Shown: in pieces, positions 15,491 through 27,200 of the stretch | How the letters are laid out: each line of letters starts with the position of its first letter | Position numbering within the stretch: position 1 is the stretch's first letter | Source: Hanleya hanleyi | Lineage: Eukaryota > Mollusca > Polyplacophora > Lepidopleurida > Hanleyidae | Length of the DNA: 64,000 nucleotides | Direction of reading: 5' to 3' | Assembly: GCA_036873755.1 (NCBI GenBank) | Contig: JAVTVY010020412.1 | Span: 17,718-81,717 of the forward strand | The notes under the pieces: generated by a model | Database searches by the model: none | What the model saw: the letters and a program-made list of their open reading frames with translations, nothing else | What the model was told of the DNA's origin: nothing | Position numbers and translations under genes: made by a program

Positions 15491-18400
15491 TTTTTTCATA
15501 TTTTTTAATCTTTCGAAATAGCATATAGAAAAAGCGAAGCCGCGCGCCGCTCTGAAATTAAGGGTATGGTGTAGCTACCTTCGTGATCTTTCTAAGCAGA
15601 GTAAAATTTGAGCGGCGCGCGGCTTAGTTTAGACGAAAAGTTCATTAATTATACCCGTTTTCATAATATATTTTTTCATATTTTTTAATATTTCGAAATA
15701 GCATATAAAAAAAAGGAAGCCACGCGTCGCTCTGAAATTAAGGGTATGGTGTAGCTACCTTCGTGGTCTTTCTAAACAGAGTAAAATTGGAGCGGCGCGC
15801 GGCTTAGTTTAGACGAAAAGCTCATTAATTATACCCCTTTCATAATATATTTTTTTCATATTTTTTAATATTTCGAAATAGCATATAAAAAAACGAAGCC
15901 GCGCGCCGCTCTGAAATTAAGGGTATGGTGTAGCTACCTTCGTGATCTTTCTAAACAGAGTAAAATTTGAGCGGCGCGCGGCTTAGTTTAGACGAAAAGT
16001 TCATTAATTATACCCCTTTTCATAATATATTTTTTTCATATTTTTTAATATTTCGAAATAGCATATAAAAAAAACGAAGCCGCGCGCGCTCTGAAATTAA
16101 GGGTATGGTGTAGCTACCTTCGTGGTCTTTCTAAACAGAGTAAAATTGGAGCGGCGCGCGGCTTAGTTTAGACGAAAAGTTCATTAATTATACCCCTTTT
16201 CATAATATATTTTTTTCATATTTTTTAATATTTCGAAATAGCATATAAAAAAACGAAGCCGCGCGCCGCTCTGAAATTAAGGGTATGGTGTAGCTACCTT
16301 CGTGGTCTTTCTAAACAGAGTAAAATTGGAGCGGCGCGCGGCTTAGTTTAGACGAAAAGTTCATTAATTATACCCCTTTTCATAATATATTTTTTTCATA
16401 TTTTTTAATATTTCGAAATAGCATATAAAAAAAACGAAGCCGTGCACCGCTCTGAAATTAAGGGTATGGTGTAGCTACCTTCGTGGTCTTTCTAAACAGA
16501 GTAAAATTGGAGCGGCGCGCGGCTTAGTTTAGACGAAAAGTTCAATAATTATACCCCTCTTCATGATATATTTTTTCATATTTTTTAATCTTTCGAAATA
16601 AGATATAAAAAAAACGAAGCCGCGCGCCGCTCTGAAATTAAGGGCATGGTGTAGCTACGTTCGTGGTCTTTCTAAACAGAGTAAAATTGGAGCGGCGCGC
16701 GGCTTAGTTTAGACGAAAAGTTCATTAATTATACCCCTTTTCATAATATATTTTTTTCATATTTTTTAATATTTCGAAATAGCATATAAAAAAACGAAGC
16801 CGCGCGCCGCTCTGAAATTAAGGTATGGTGTAGCTACGTTCGTGGTCTTTCTAAGCAGAGTAAAATTGGAGCGGCGCGCGGCTTAGTTTAGACGAAAAGT
16901 TCATTAATTATACCCCTTTTCATAATATATTTTTTTCATATTTTTTAATCTTTCGAAATAGCATATAAAAAAAACGAAGCCGCGCGTCGCTCTGAAATTA
17001 AGGGTATGGTGTAGCTACCTTCGTGGTCTTTCTAAACAGAGTAAAATTGGAGCGGCGCGCGGCTTAGTTTAGACGAAAAGCTCATTAATTATACCCCTTT
17101 TCATAATATATTTTTTTCATATTTTTTAATATTTCGAAATAGCATATAAAAAAACGAAGCCGCGCGCCGCTCTGAAATTAAAGGTATGGTGTAGCTACCT
17201 TCGTGGTCTTTCTAAACAGAGTAAAATTTGAGCGGCGCGGCTTAGTTTAGACGAAAAGTTCATTAATTATACCCATTTTCATAATATATTTTTTTCATAT
17301 TTTTTAATATTTCGAAATAGCATATAAAAAAAACGAAGCCGCGCGCGGCTCTGAAATTAAGGGTATGGTGTAGCTACCTTCGTGGTATTTCAAAACAGAG
17401 TAAAATAGGAGCGGTGCGCGGCTTAGTTTAGACGAAAAATTCATTAATTATAACCATTTTCATAATATATTTTTTTCATATTTTTTAATATTTCGAAATA
17501 GGATATAAAAAAAACGAAGCCGCGCGCCGCTCTGAAATTAAGGGTATGGTGTAGCTACCTTCGTGGTCTTTCTAAGCAGAGTAAAATTTGAGCGGCGCCC
17601 GGCTGAGTTTAGACGAAAAGTTCAATAATTATACCCCTCTTTACGATATATTTTTTCATATTTTTTAATCTTTCGAAATAAGATATAAAAAAAACAAAGC
17701 CGCGCGCCGCTCTGAAATGAAGGGCATGGTGTAGCTACGTTCGTGGTCTTTCAAAACAGAGTAAAATTGGAGCGACGCGCGGCTTAGTTTAGACGAAAAG
17801 TTCATTAAGTATACCCCTTTTCATAATATATTTTTTTCATATTTTTTAATATTTCGAAATAGCATATATAAAGAACGAAGCCGCGCGCCGCTCTGAAATT
17901 AAGGGTATGGTGTAGCTACCTTCGTGGTCTTTCTAAAAAGGGTAAAATTGGAGCGGCGCGCGGCTTAATTTAGACGAAAAGTTCAATAATTATACCCATC
18001 TTTATGATATATTTTTTCATATTTTTTAATTTTTCGAAATAAGATATAAAAAAACGACGCCGCGCGCCGCTCTGAAATTAAGGGTATGGTGTAGCTATCT
18101 TCGTGGTCTTTCTAAACAGAGTAAAATTGGAGCGGCGCGCGGCTTAGTTTAGAAGAAAATTTCAATAATTATACCCCTCTTTATGATATATTTTTTCATA
18201 TTTTTTAATCTTTCAAAATAAGATAGAAAAACGAAGCCGCGCGCCGCTCTGAAATTAAGGGCATGGTGTAGCTACGTTCGTGGTCTTTCAAAACAGAGTA
18301 AAATTGGAGCGGCGCGCGGCTTAGTTTAGACGAAAAGTTCAATAATTATACCCCTCTTTACGATATATTTTTTTCATATTTTTTAATCTTTCGAAATAAG

Positions 18401-18697
18401 ATATAAAAAAAACAAAGCCGCGCGCCGCTCTGAGATGAAGGGCATGGTGTAGCTACGTTCGTGGTCTTTCAACACAGAGTAAAATTGGAGCGACGCGCGG
18501 CTTAGTTTAGACGAAAAGTTCATTAAGTATACCCCTTTTCATAATATATTTTTTTCATATTTTTTAATATTTCGAAATAGCATATAAAAAAACGAAGCCG
18601 CGCGCCGCTCTGAAATTAAGGGTATGGTGTAGCTACCTTCGTGGTCTTTCTAAACAGAGTAAAATTGGAGCGGCGCGCGGCTTAGTTTAGACGAAAA
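15491..18697 (+). repeat. Satellite array, segment 1 (~180-bp monomers, ~18 units)
   Basis: Each ~180-bp monomer has two parts. The first is a GC-rich inverted repeat, with arms agccgcgcgccgctc and gagcggcgcgcggct around a ~54-bp interior containing gggtatggtgtagctacc. The second is a ~95-bp AT-rich spacer (tcattaattatacccc, catattttttaata, tcgaaatagcatata). The array starts inside the truncated polymerase gene and ends at gaaaagttca, fused to the penton leader of the duplicated module. No coding sequence is supported in it. Confidence 0.95.
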
Positions 18698-18708
18698 GTT
18701 CAGTCGTC

Positions 18709-19497
18709 ATGTTTTACCTCAAGTTGCCCAGTAACAGTTCGCTCGATGTGTTTCCTGACAACACCTTGGCCAAGTACGTGACCCAATTACCGCAACCGTT
18801 GCATTTACCTGGACGGTGGGAATGTGGAATGGTGGATATTCAATACCCTAACTCGTGGTACAACGTGCGAGGCAAAGAAGTATGGTACGAGGTGACTTAC
18901 GAAGGCAAAGTAAACCGACTGACTCTACCCGAAGGCCAATACGATACCCCCTAGGCGTTCATAGAGGGTCTGACCACATTGTTGAATTATCAGTCTCTAC
19001 GGATGGTGACGAATAGTTCAAGACCCGCGAAATCCAATCCCTTCAAGAATCACGTGATCTTCGATTACAACGCACACAACGACAAGGCCTGTATCCTGCT
19101 CAGCCCCAACGTTAGTGTGGAACTCAATCCTAGGCTACAGCAAATGTTAGATCTCCCTTACAGCGTCTACACGAGTCTCACCACCGACACAGGCGATGTT
19201 GTGATGGATATGAAAATGGGTATGTACGGACTCTACGTCTACTCGGACGCGGTGGACAGCCATATTGTGGGCGATGTGAACACACCTCTGTTACGGGTGG
19301 TGCCCATTAAAAAGAAGTATGGCGATCAAGTCACCCAGAGTTCCAACCACATACTCTCCCTGCCCGTACGACACACCGATATCAACACGATCACGGTGGA
19401 TATAAGAGATGACACGGGACGCCCGGTCGCATTCGAACAAGGGAAAGTGGTGTTGACACTTTATTTCCGACAAGCACGTTCTCCTCACTTCGTATAA
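18709..19497 (+). pseudogene. Penton protein duplicate with nonsense codon
   Basis: Same start and length as 11,327-12,115. One base change turns a Lys codon into TAG at 18,952-18,954, after 81 codons; the frame then continues to 19,497. A few substitutions also occur (Lys for Thr at residue 5, Ser for Tyr near the end). It cannot yield full-length penton. Confidence 0.9.
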
Positions 19498-20276
19498 TGT
19501 ACGTGCCTTACCAGTGCCATACGGCCAGCTATGCCGACTACTACAAGAAACAAACGGGGGGTAGCTTGCCCATCTTTAGCGGTGCACGCATGTAACGAGG
19601 TCACGGGTTGGGCAACATACTGGGCAGCATCGTCAAAACGTTCTTGCCCTTGGTGACACGGGGAGTAAAAGCGGTGGGTAAACAAGCGTTACGCAGTGGA
19701 CTGCGCGTGGCCGGTGATGTCTCCGTTGCCAACAATGGGTTCGGCCATCGCAGGCAGTTTACAAACCGTAGCACGTATGTCGATATGATGGGACGACTGC
19801 ACGCCGATCTGTTCCTGCAAGACCGCTACATGATGAACGGTGTATCCATCAAGATCAACTTGATCCGTTCCCCACCCACTTTCACCTTGATGTGCGATGG
19901 AGATGCCCCCAATTACAAGATCACCGTAGAAGATGTAGCCCTGTTTGTCCGTACGGTGGATTTGCAACAGGGCGTGTTGGTGAGTCACATGGAAGCCTTA
20001 TCGAAAAAACCAGCCACAGGACAAAACAATCAGGACGAAGGAAATACCATCACTCGACGTGACTTTAGCCGTGGGTACACTTTGTTCGCCTTCGACCTCA
20101 CCCCAACCTTGGAACACGATCATCAACTGGCCTTGCCCAAGAAAGGAAACTTACGGTTGGAACTGCGATTCTCCGTCCCTCTACTCCATACCATTAACGT
20201 GATTTGCTACGCCGAGTTTGATAACGTCATCACCGTGGATCAGCAAAGAAACGTGCTGTGTGACTACGCCAGCTAG
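19497..20276 (+). pseudogene. Fused pVI-like/MCP remnant
   Basis: It begins like 12,115 and has the same TAA (19,593-19,595). A 638-nt deletion then joins the amphipathic helix region of the pVI-like protein (RVAGDV) in frame to MCP sequence (VANNGFGHRRQF). The resulting open frame from 19,608 runs 222 codons to the normal MCP end (NVLCDYAS). The 97-residue MCP deletion seen at 12,516 is also present, but the one-base MCP frameshift is not. It is a chimera produced by deletion and is unlikely to fold as capsid. Confidence 0.88.
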
Positions 20277-20280
20277 AGTC

Positions 20281-20757
20281 ATGGATACAGAGCAGCTGAT
20301 GGCCATACTCCAGCGAGATCCTCGGGTACCCTTTCGAGATGTGTTTCCACGCAATGTTTTTCCCACCACCCCAACCACTCCGGCAGCCTACACCCTGAAT
20401 ACAGACCCTGGTACTCGACCCGGTGAACATTGGGTGGCTGTGTACGTGGACACCCTGGGCCGAGGCGAATACTTTGATTCCTATGGACTTGCACCCCTGC
20501 ATCCCGATTTGGTGAAGTTCATGGACGTATCTACTACAGTGTGGCGTTGGAATACTAAAAGATTACAAGGACCCTTGAGTAGTGTTTGCGGACAGTACTG
20601 TGTGTTTTATCTCACTCACCGGAGTAGAGGACATTCAATGCAAACTATCATACAAATGTTTGATGATTATTCTCAAGCCGAAGACCGTGATGTACTCGTA
20701 TACGACTGGACTGCCTCTCGGGTTAATGTGCATGCCTCATTTCTCTGGTTGTCTTAA
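20281..20757 (+). CDS. PRO: Adenain-type cysteine protease, duplicate copy
   Basis: The frame encodes 158 aa and differs from 13,536-14,012 by about one residue (Thr for Ile at residue 38). The catalytic H50, D66 and C107 (CGQYC) are kept. It is the only intact gene in this duplicated block. It has the same start four bases after the MCP stop, and an AATAAA at 20,831. Without a functional capsid gene in the block, preservation probably reflects the recency of duplication rather than selection. Confidence 0.88.
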   Translation: MDTEQLMAILQRDPRVPFRDVFPRNVFPTTPTTPAAYTLNTDPGTRPGEHWVAVYVDTLGRGEYFDSYGLAPLHPDLVKFMDVSTTVWRWNTKRLQGPLSSVCGQYCVFYLTHRSRGHSMQTIIQMFDDYSQAEDRDVLVYDWTASRVNVHASFLWLS

Positions 20758-20830
20758 TTGATTCAATGCACCGCGCGGTGTTCTCATTGTTTTTGTTATG
20801 ACGTTGTTGTTCTGACGTTCATTGATGTTC

Positions 20831-20836
20831 AATAAA
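20831..20836 (+). terminator. Polyadenylation signal after duplicated protease
   Basis: AATAAA at the same offset as 14,086 in the first copy. Confidence 0.5.
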
Positions 20837-20938
20837 AAAATTCATGAAAAAACACAAGTAATGCTTTTGCCTTTTTTATTCAGGTGAACAAGAATGTATA
20901 GAATATGTACAAAAGAATACAGGTGGTGTGTAAAAACT

Positions 20939-21011
20939 GTGAGAGCGTCGGATTCGAACCCACGCCCTGCATTGCGCAGACGGCGTCCTTAGGACTGGCG
21001 ACCCTTCTGAC
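20939..21011 (-). tRNA. tRNA-Leu-like gene, duplicate
   Basis: Identical to 14,194-14,266, including CAA in the anticodon loop, the B box and the T5 run just downstream on the minus strand. Same caveats: no variable arm, stem mismatches. Confidence 0.5.
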
Positions 21012-21068
21012 TTTTTTACAGTTATAGTTTTAACTCGTATCATGAAAAGTATATCAAATGTCATAGTT

Positions 21069-21295
21069 TCACAAGTCCAGGTAAGTGGTACTGATGCCAT
21101 CGGGAAGGACTTTCCGCTTGGGGTAGAAGAAGGTGAAGGCGTCTCGTTTCTGGATGTATGTCCGCATCTGGTGGTCCACGACGCGAAATCCTCTGTTAGT
21201 CCCACTCGCACTGGCCTGGCTTTGCAGCACGTTCAGGTACAAGTCACCTGGTATACCATACATCCAATCTGGAGGGGCAGGTTATAACGGATAGT
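21069..21295 (-). pseudogene. POLB: Polymerase B C-terminal fragment, duplicate
   Basis: It carries the last ~58 codons of polymerase B (YLNVLQSQASASGTNRGF to ISTTYLDL), joined by a 354-nt (118-codon) deletion to a short piece around LQIGCMVYQVT. It is cut at 21,295 by satellite. The catalytic motifs are all removed. Confidence 0.85.
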
Positions 21296-24200
21296 AGGAT
21301 ATAGAAAAAGCGAAGCCGCGCGCCGCTCTGAAATTAAGGGTATGGTGTAGCTACCTTCGTGATCTTTCTAAGCAGAGTAAAATTTGAGCGGCACGCGGCT
21401 TAGTTTAGACGAAAAGTTCATTAATTATACCCCTTTTCATAATATATTTTTTTCATATTTTTTAATCTTTAAAAATAGCATATAAAAAAAAGGAAGCCGC
21501 GCGTCGCTCTGAAACTAAGGGTATGGTGTAGCTACCTTCGTGGTCTTTCTAAACAGAGTAAAATTGGAGCGGCGCGCGGCTTAGTTTAGACGAAAAGCTC
21601 ATTAATTATACCCCTTTTCATAATATATTTTTTTCATATTTTTTAATATTTCGAAATAGCATATAAAAAAACGAAGCCGCGCCGCTCTGAAATTAAAGGT
21701 ATGGTGTAGCTACCTTCGTGATCTTTCTAAGCAGAGTAAAATTTGAGCGGCGCGCGGCTTAGTTTAGACGAAAAGTTCATTAATTATACCCCTTTTCATG
21801 ATATATTTTTTCATATTTTTTAATCTTTCGAAATAGCACATAAAAAAAACGAAGCCGCGCGTCGCTCTGAAATTAAGGGTATGGTGTAGCTACTTTCGTG
21901 GTCTTTCTAAACAGAGTAAAATTGGAGCGGCGCGCGGCTTAGTTTAGACGAAAAGCTCATTAATTATACCCCTTTTCATAATATATTTTTTTTATATTTT
22001 TTAATATTTCGAAATAGCATATAAAAAAACGAAGCCGCGCGCCGCTCTGAAATTAAGGGTATGGTGTAGCTACGTTCGTGGCCTTTCTAAACAGAGTAAA
22101 ATTGGAGCGGCGCGCGGCTTAGTTTAGACGAAAAGTTTATCAATTATACCCATTTTCATAATATATTTTTTTCATATTTTTTAATATTTCGAAATAGCAT
22201 ATAAAAAAAACGAAGCCGCGCGCCGTTCTGAAATTAAGGGTATGGTGTAGCTACGTACGTGGTCTCTCTAAACAGAGTAAAATTGGGGCGGTGCGCGGCT
22301 TAGTTTAGACGAAAAGTTCATTAATTGTACCCCATTTCATAATATATTTTTTCATATTTTTTAATATTTCGAAATAGCATATAAAAAAAACGAAGCCGCG
22401 CGCGCCGCTCTGAAATTAAGGGTATGGTGTAGCTACCTTCGTGGTCTTTCTAAACAGAGTAAAATTGGAGCGACGCGCGGCTTAGTTTAGACGAAAAGTT
22501 CATTAATTATACCCCTTTTCATAATATATTTTTTTCATATTTTTTAATATTTCGAAATAGCATATATAAAAAACGAAGCCGCGCGCCGCTCTGAAATTAA
22601 GGGTATGGTGTAGCTACCTTCGTGGTCTTTCTAAACAGAGTAAAATTGGAGCGGCGCGCGGCTTAATTTAGACGAAAAGTTCAATAATTATACCCAACTT
22701 TATGATATATTTTTTCATATTTTTTAATTTTTCGAAATAAGATATAAAAAAACGAAGCCGCGCGCCGCTCTGAAATTAAGGGCATGGTGTAGCTACGTTC
22801 GTGGTCTTTCAAAACAGAGTAAAATTGGAGCGGCGCGCGGCTTAGTTTAGACGAAAAGTTCAATAATTATACCCTTCTTCATGGTATATTTTTTCATATT
22901 TTTTAATCTTTCAAAATAAGATATAAAAAAAACGAAGCCGCGCGCTGCTCTGAAATTAAGGGCATGGTGTAGCTACGTTCGTGGTCTTTCAAAACAGAGT
23001 AAAATTGGAGCGGCGCGCGGCTTAGTTTAGACGAAAAGTTCAATAATTATACCCCTCTTTACGATATATTTTTTTCATATTTTTTAATCTTTCGAAATAA
23101 GATATAAAAAAAACAAAGCCGCGCGCCGCTCTGAGATGAAGGGCATGGTGTAGCTACGTTCGTGGTCTTTCAACACAGAGTAAAATTGGAGCGACGCGCG
23201 GCTTAGTTTAGACGAAAAGTTCATTAAGTATACCCCTTTTCATAATATATTTTTTTCATATTTTTTAATATTTCGAAATAGCATATAAAAAAACGAAGCC
23301 GCGCCGCTCTGAAATTAAGGGTATGGTGTAGATACATTCGTGGTCTTTCTAAACAGAGTAAAATTGGAGCGGCGCGCGGCTTAGTTTAGACGAAAAGTTC
23401 AATAATTATACCTCTCTTTATGATATATTTTTTAATATTTTTTAATTTTTCGAAATAAGATATAAAAAAACGAAGCCGCGCGCCGCTCTGAAATTAAGGG
23501 CATGGTGTAGCTACATTCGTGGTCTTTCAAAACACAGTAAAATTGGAGCGGCGCGTGGCTTAGTTTAGACGAAAAGTTCAATAATCATACCCCTTTTCAT
23601 AATATATTTTTTTCATATTTTTTAATATTTCGAAATAGCATATAAAAAAAACGAAGCCGCGCGCCGCTCTGAAATTAAGGGTATGGTGTAGCTATCTGCG
23701 TGGTCTTTCCAAACAGAGTAAAATTGGAGCGGCGCGCGGCTTAGTTTAGAAGAAAAGTTCAATAATTATACCCATCTTCATGATATCTTTTTTCATATTT
23801 TTTAATCTTTCGAAATAAGATATAAAAAAAAACATGCCACGCGCCGCTCTGAAATTAAGGGTATGGTGTAGCTACCTTCGTGGTCTTTCTAAACAGAGTA
23901 AAATTGGAGCGGCGTGCGGCTTAGCTTAGACGAAAAGTTCAATAATTATACCCCTCTTTATGATATATTTTTTCATATTTTTTAATCTTTCGAAATAAGA
24001 TATAAAAAAACGAAGCCTCGCGCCGCTCTGAAATTAGGGGCACGGTGGTAGCTACCTTCGTGGTCTTTCCAAACAGAGTAAAATTGGAGCGGCGCACGGC
24101 TTAGTTTAGACGAAAGTTCAATAATTATACCCGTCTTCATGATATATTTTTTCATATTTTTTAATCATTCGAAATAAGATATAAAAAAAAAACGATGCCG

Positions 24201-27200
24201 CGCGCCGCTCTGAAATTAAGGGCATGGTGTAGCTACGTTCGTGTTCTTTCAAAACAGAGCAAAATTGGAGCGGCGCCCGGCTTAGTTTAGACGAAAAGTT
24301 CATTAATTATACCCATTTTCATAATATATTTTTTTCATATTTTTTAATATTTCGAAATATAGCATATAAAAAAAACGAAGCAGCGCGCCGCTCTGAAATT
24401 AAGGGTATGGTGTAGCTACCTTCGTGGTCTTTCTAAACAGAGTAAAATTGAAGCGGCGCGCGGCTTAGTTTGGAAGAAGAGTTCAATAATTATACCCCTC
24501 TTCATGATATCTTTTTTCATATTCTTTAATCTTTCGAAATAAGATATAAAAAAAACGAAGCTGCGCGCCGCTCTGAAATTAAGGGCATGATGTAGCTACG
24601 TTCGTGGTCTTTCAAAACAGAGCAAAATTGGAGCGGCGCGCGGCTTAGTTTAGACGAAAAGTTCATTAATTATACCGCTTTTCATAATATATTTTTTTCA
24701 TATTTTTTAATATTTCGAAATAGCATATAAAAAAAACGAAGCCGCTCGCCGCTCTGAAATTAAGGGTATGGTGTAGCTAGCTTCGTGGTCTTTCTAAACA
24801 GAGTAAAATTGGAGCGGCACGGCTTAGTTTAGAAGAAAAGTTCAATAATTATACCCCTCTTCATGATATCCTTTTTCATATTTTTTAATCTTTCGAAATA
24901 AGATATAAAAAAAACGAAGCTGCGCGACGCTCTGAAATTAATGGCATGGTGTAGCTACGTTCGTGATCTTTCAAACCAGAGTAAAATTGGAGCGGCGCCC
25001 GGCTTAGTTTAGACGAAAAGTTCCTTAATTATACCCCTTTTCATAATATATTTTTTTCATATTTTTTAATATTTCGAAATAGCATATAAAAAAAACGAAG
25101 CCGTGCGCCGCTCTGAAATTAAGGGTATGGTGTAGCTACCTTCGTGGTCTTTCTAAACAGAGTAAAATTGGAGCGGCGCGCGGCTTAATTTAGACGAAAA
25201 GTTGAATAATTATACCCATCTTTATGATATATTTTTTCATATTTTTTAATTTTTCGAAATAAGATATAAAAAAACGAAGCCGGGCGCCGCTCTGAAATTA
25301 AGGGTATGGTGTAGCTACGTTCGTGGTCTTTCCAAACAGAGTAAAATTGGAGCGCCGTGCGGCTTAGTTTAGACGAAAAGTTCAATAATTATACCCATTT
25401 TCATAATATATCTTTTTCATATTTTTTAATATTTCGAAATAGCATATAAAAAAAACGACGCCGCGCGCCGCTCTGAAATTAAGGGTATGGTGTAGCTATC
25501 TTCGTGGTCTTTCTAAACAGAGTAAAATTGGAGAGGCGCGCGGCTTAGTTGAGAAGAAAATTTCAATAATTATACCACTCATTATGATATATTTTTTCAT
25601 ATTTTTTAATCTTTCGAAATAAGATATAGAAAAAGGAAGCCGCGCGCCGCTCTGAAATTAAGGGCATGGTGTAGCTACGTTCGTGGTCTTTCAAAACAGA
25701 GTAAAATTGGAGCGGCGCGCGGCTTAGTTTAGACGAAAAGTTCAATAATTATACCCCTCTTTACGATATATTTTTTTCATATTTTTTAATCTTTCGAAAT
25801 AAGATATAAAAAAAACAAAGCCGCGCGCCGCTCTGAGATGAAGGGCATGGTGTAGCTACGTTCGTGGTTTTTCAAAACAGAGTAAAATTGGAGCGGCGCG
25901 TGGCTTAGTTTAGACGAAAAGTTCAATAATTATACCCCTTTTCATAATATATTTTTTTCATATTTTTTAATATTTCGAAATAGCATATAAAAAAAACGAA
26001 GCCGCGCGCCGCTCTGAAATTAAGGGTATGGTGTAGCTATCTTCGTGGTCTTTCGAATCAGAGTAAAATTGGAGCGACGCGCGGCTTAGTTTAGACGAAA
26101 AGTTCATTAATTATATCCCTCTTCATGATATATTTTTTCCATATTTTTTAATCTTTCGAAATAAAATATAAAAAAAACGAAGCCGCGCGCCGCTCTGAAA
26201 TTAAGGGTATGGTGTAGCTACCTTCGTGGTCTTTCTAAACAGAGTAAAATTGGAGCGGCGTGCGGCTTAGCTTAGACGAAAAGTTCAATAATTATACCCC
26301 TCTTTATGATATATTTTTTCATATTTTTTAATCTTTCGAAATAAGATATAAAAAAACGAAGCCGCGCGCCGCTCTGAAATTAAGGGTATGGTGTAGCTAC
26401 CTTCGTGGTCTTTCTAAACAGAGTAAAATTGGAGCGGGGCGCGGCTTAGTTTAGGCGAAAAGTTTAATAATTATACCCGTCTTCATGATATATTTTTTCA
26501 TATTTTTTAATCTTTCGAAATAAGATATAAAAAAAACGAAGCCGCGCGCCGCTCTAAAATTAAAGGCATGGTGTAGCTACGTTCGTGGTCTTTCAAAACA
26601 GAGTAAAATTGGAGCGGCGCCCGGCTTAGTTTAGACGAAAAGTTCATTAATTATACCCCTTTTCATAATATATTTTTTTCATATTTTTTAATATTTCGAA
26701 ATAGCATATAAAAAAACGAAGCCGCGCGCCGCTCAAAAATTAAGGGTATGGTGTAGCTACCTTCGTGGTCTTTCTAAACAGAGTAAAATTGGAGCGGCGC
26801 GCGGCTTAGTTTAGACGAAAAGTTCATTAATTATACCCCGCTTCATGATATATTTTTTCATATTCTTTAATCTTTCGAAATAAGATATAAAAAAAACGAA
26901 GCCGCGCGCCGCTCTGAAATTAAGGGCATGATGTAGCTACGTTCGTGGTCTTTCAAAACAGAGCAAAATTGGAGCGGCGCGTGGCTTAGTTTAGACGAAA
27001 AGTTCATTAATTATACCGCTTTTCATAATATATTTTTTTCATATTTTTTAATATTTCGAAATAGCATATAAAAAAACGAAGCCGCGCGCCGCTCAAAAAT
27101 TAAGGGTATGGTGTAGCTACCTTCGTGGTCTTTCTAAACAGAGTAAAATTGAAGCGGCGCGCGGCTTAGTTTGGAAGAAGAGTTCAATAATTATACCCCT

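Larger units (their letters stand above)
18698..21295 (+). repeat. Second, deleted copy of the element 1 capsid-protease-polymerase end
   Basis: The segment is nearly identical to 11,316-14,905 (offset 7,382, later 6,745) with two internal deletions: 12,341-12,978 (638 nt, end of pVI-like to mid MCP) and 14,499-14,852 (354 nt of polymerase). The left junction shares about 8 bases (aaagttca) between satellite and penton leader. The right junction joins polymerase sequence to a satellite monomer of the same variant type that follows the first copy. This places the duplication inside the satellite array. Confidence 0.92.
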
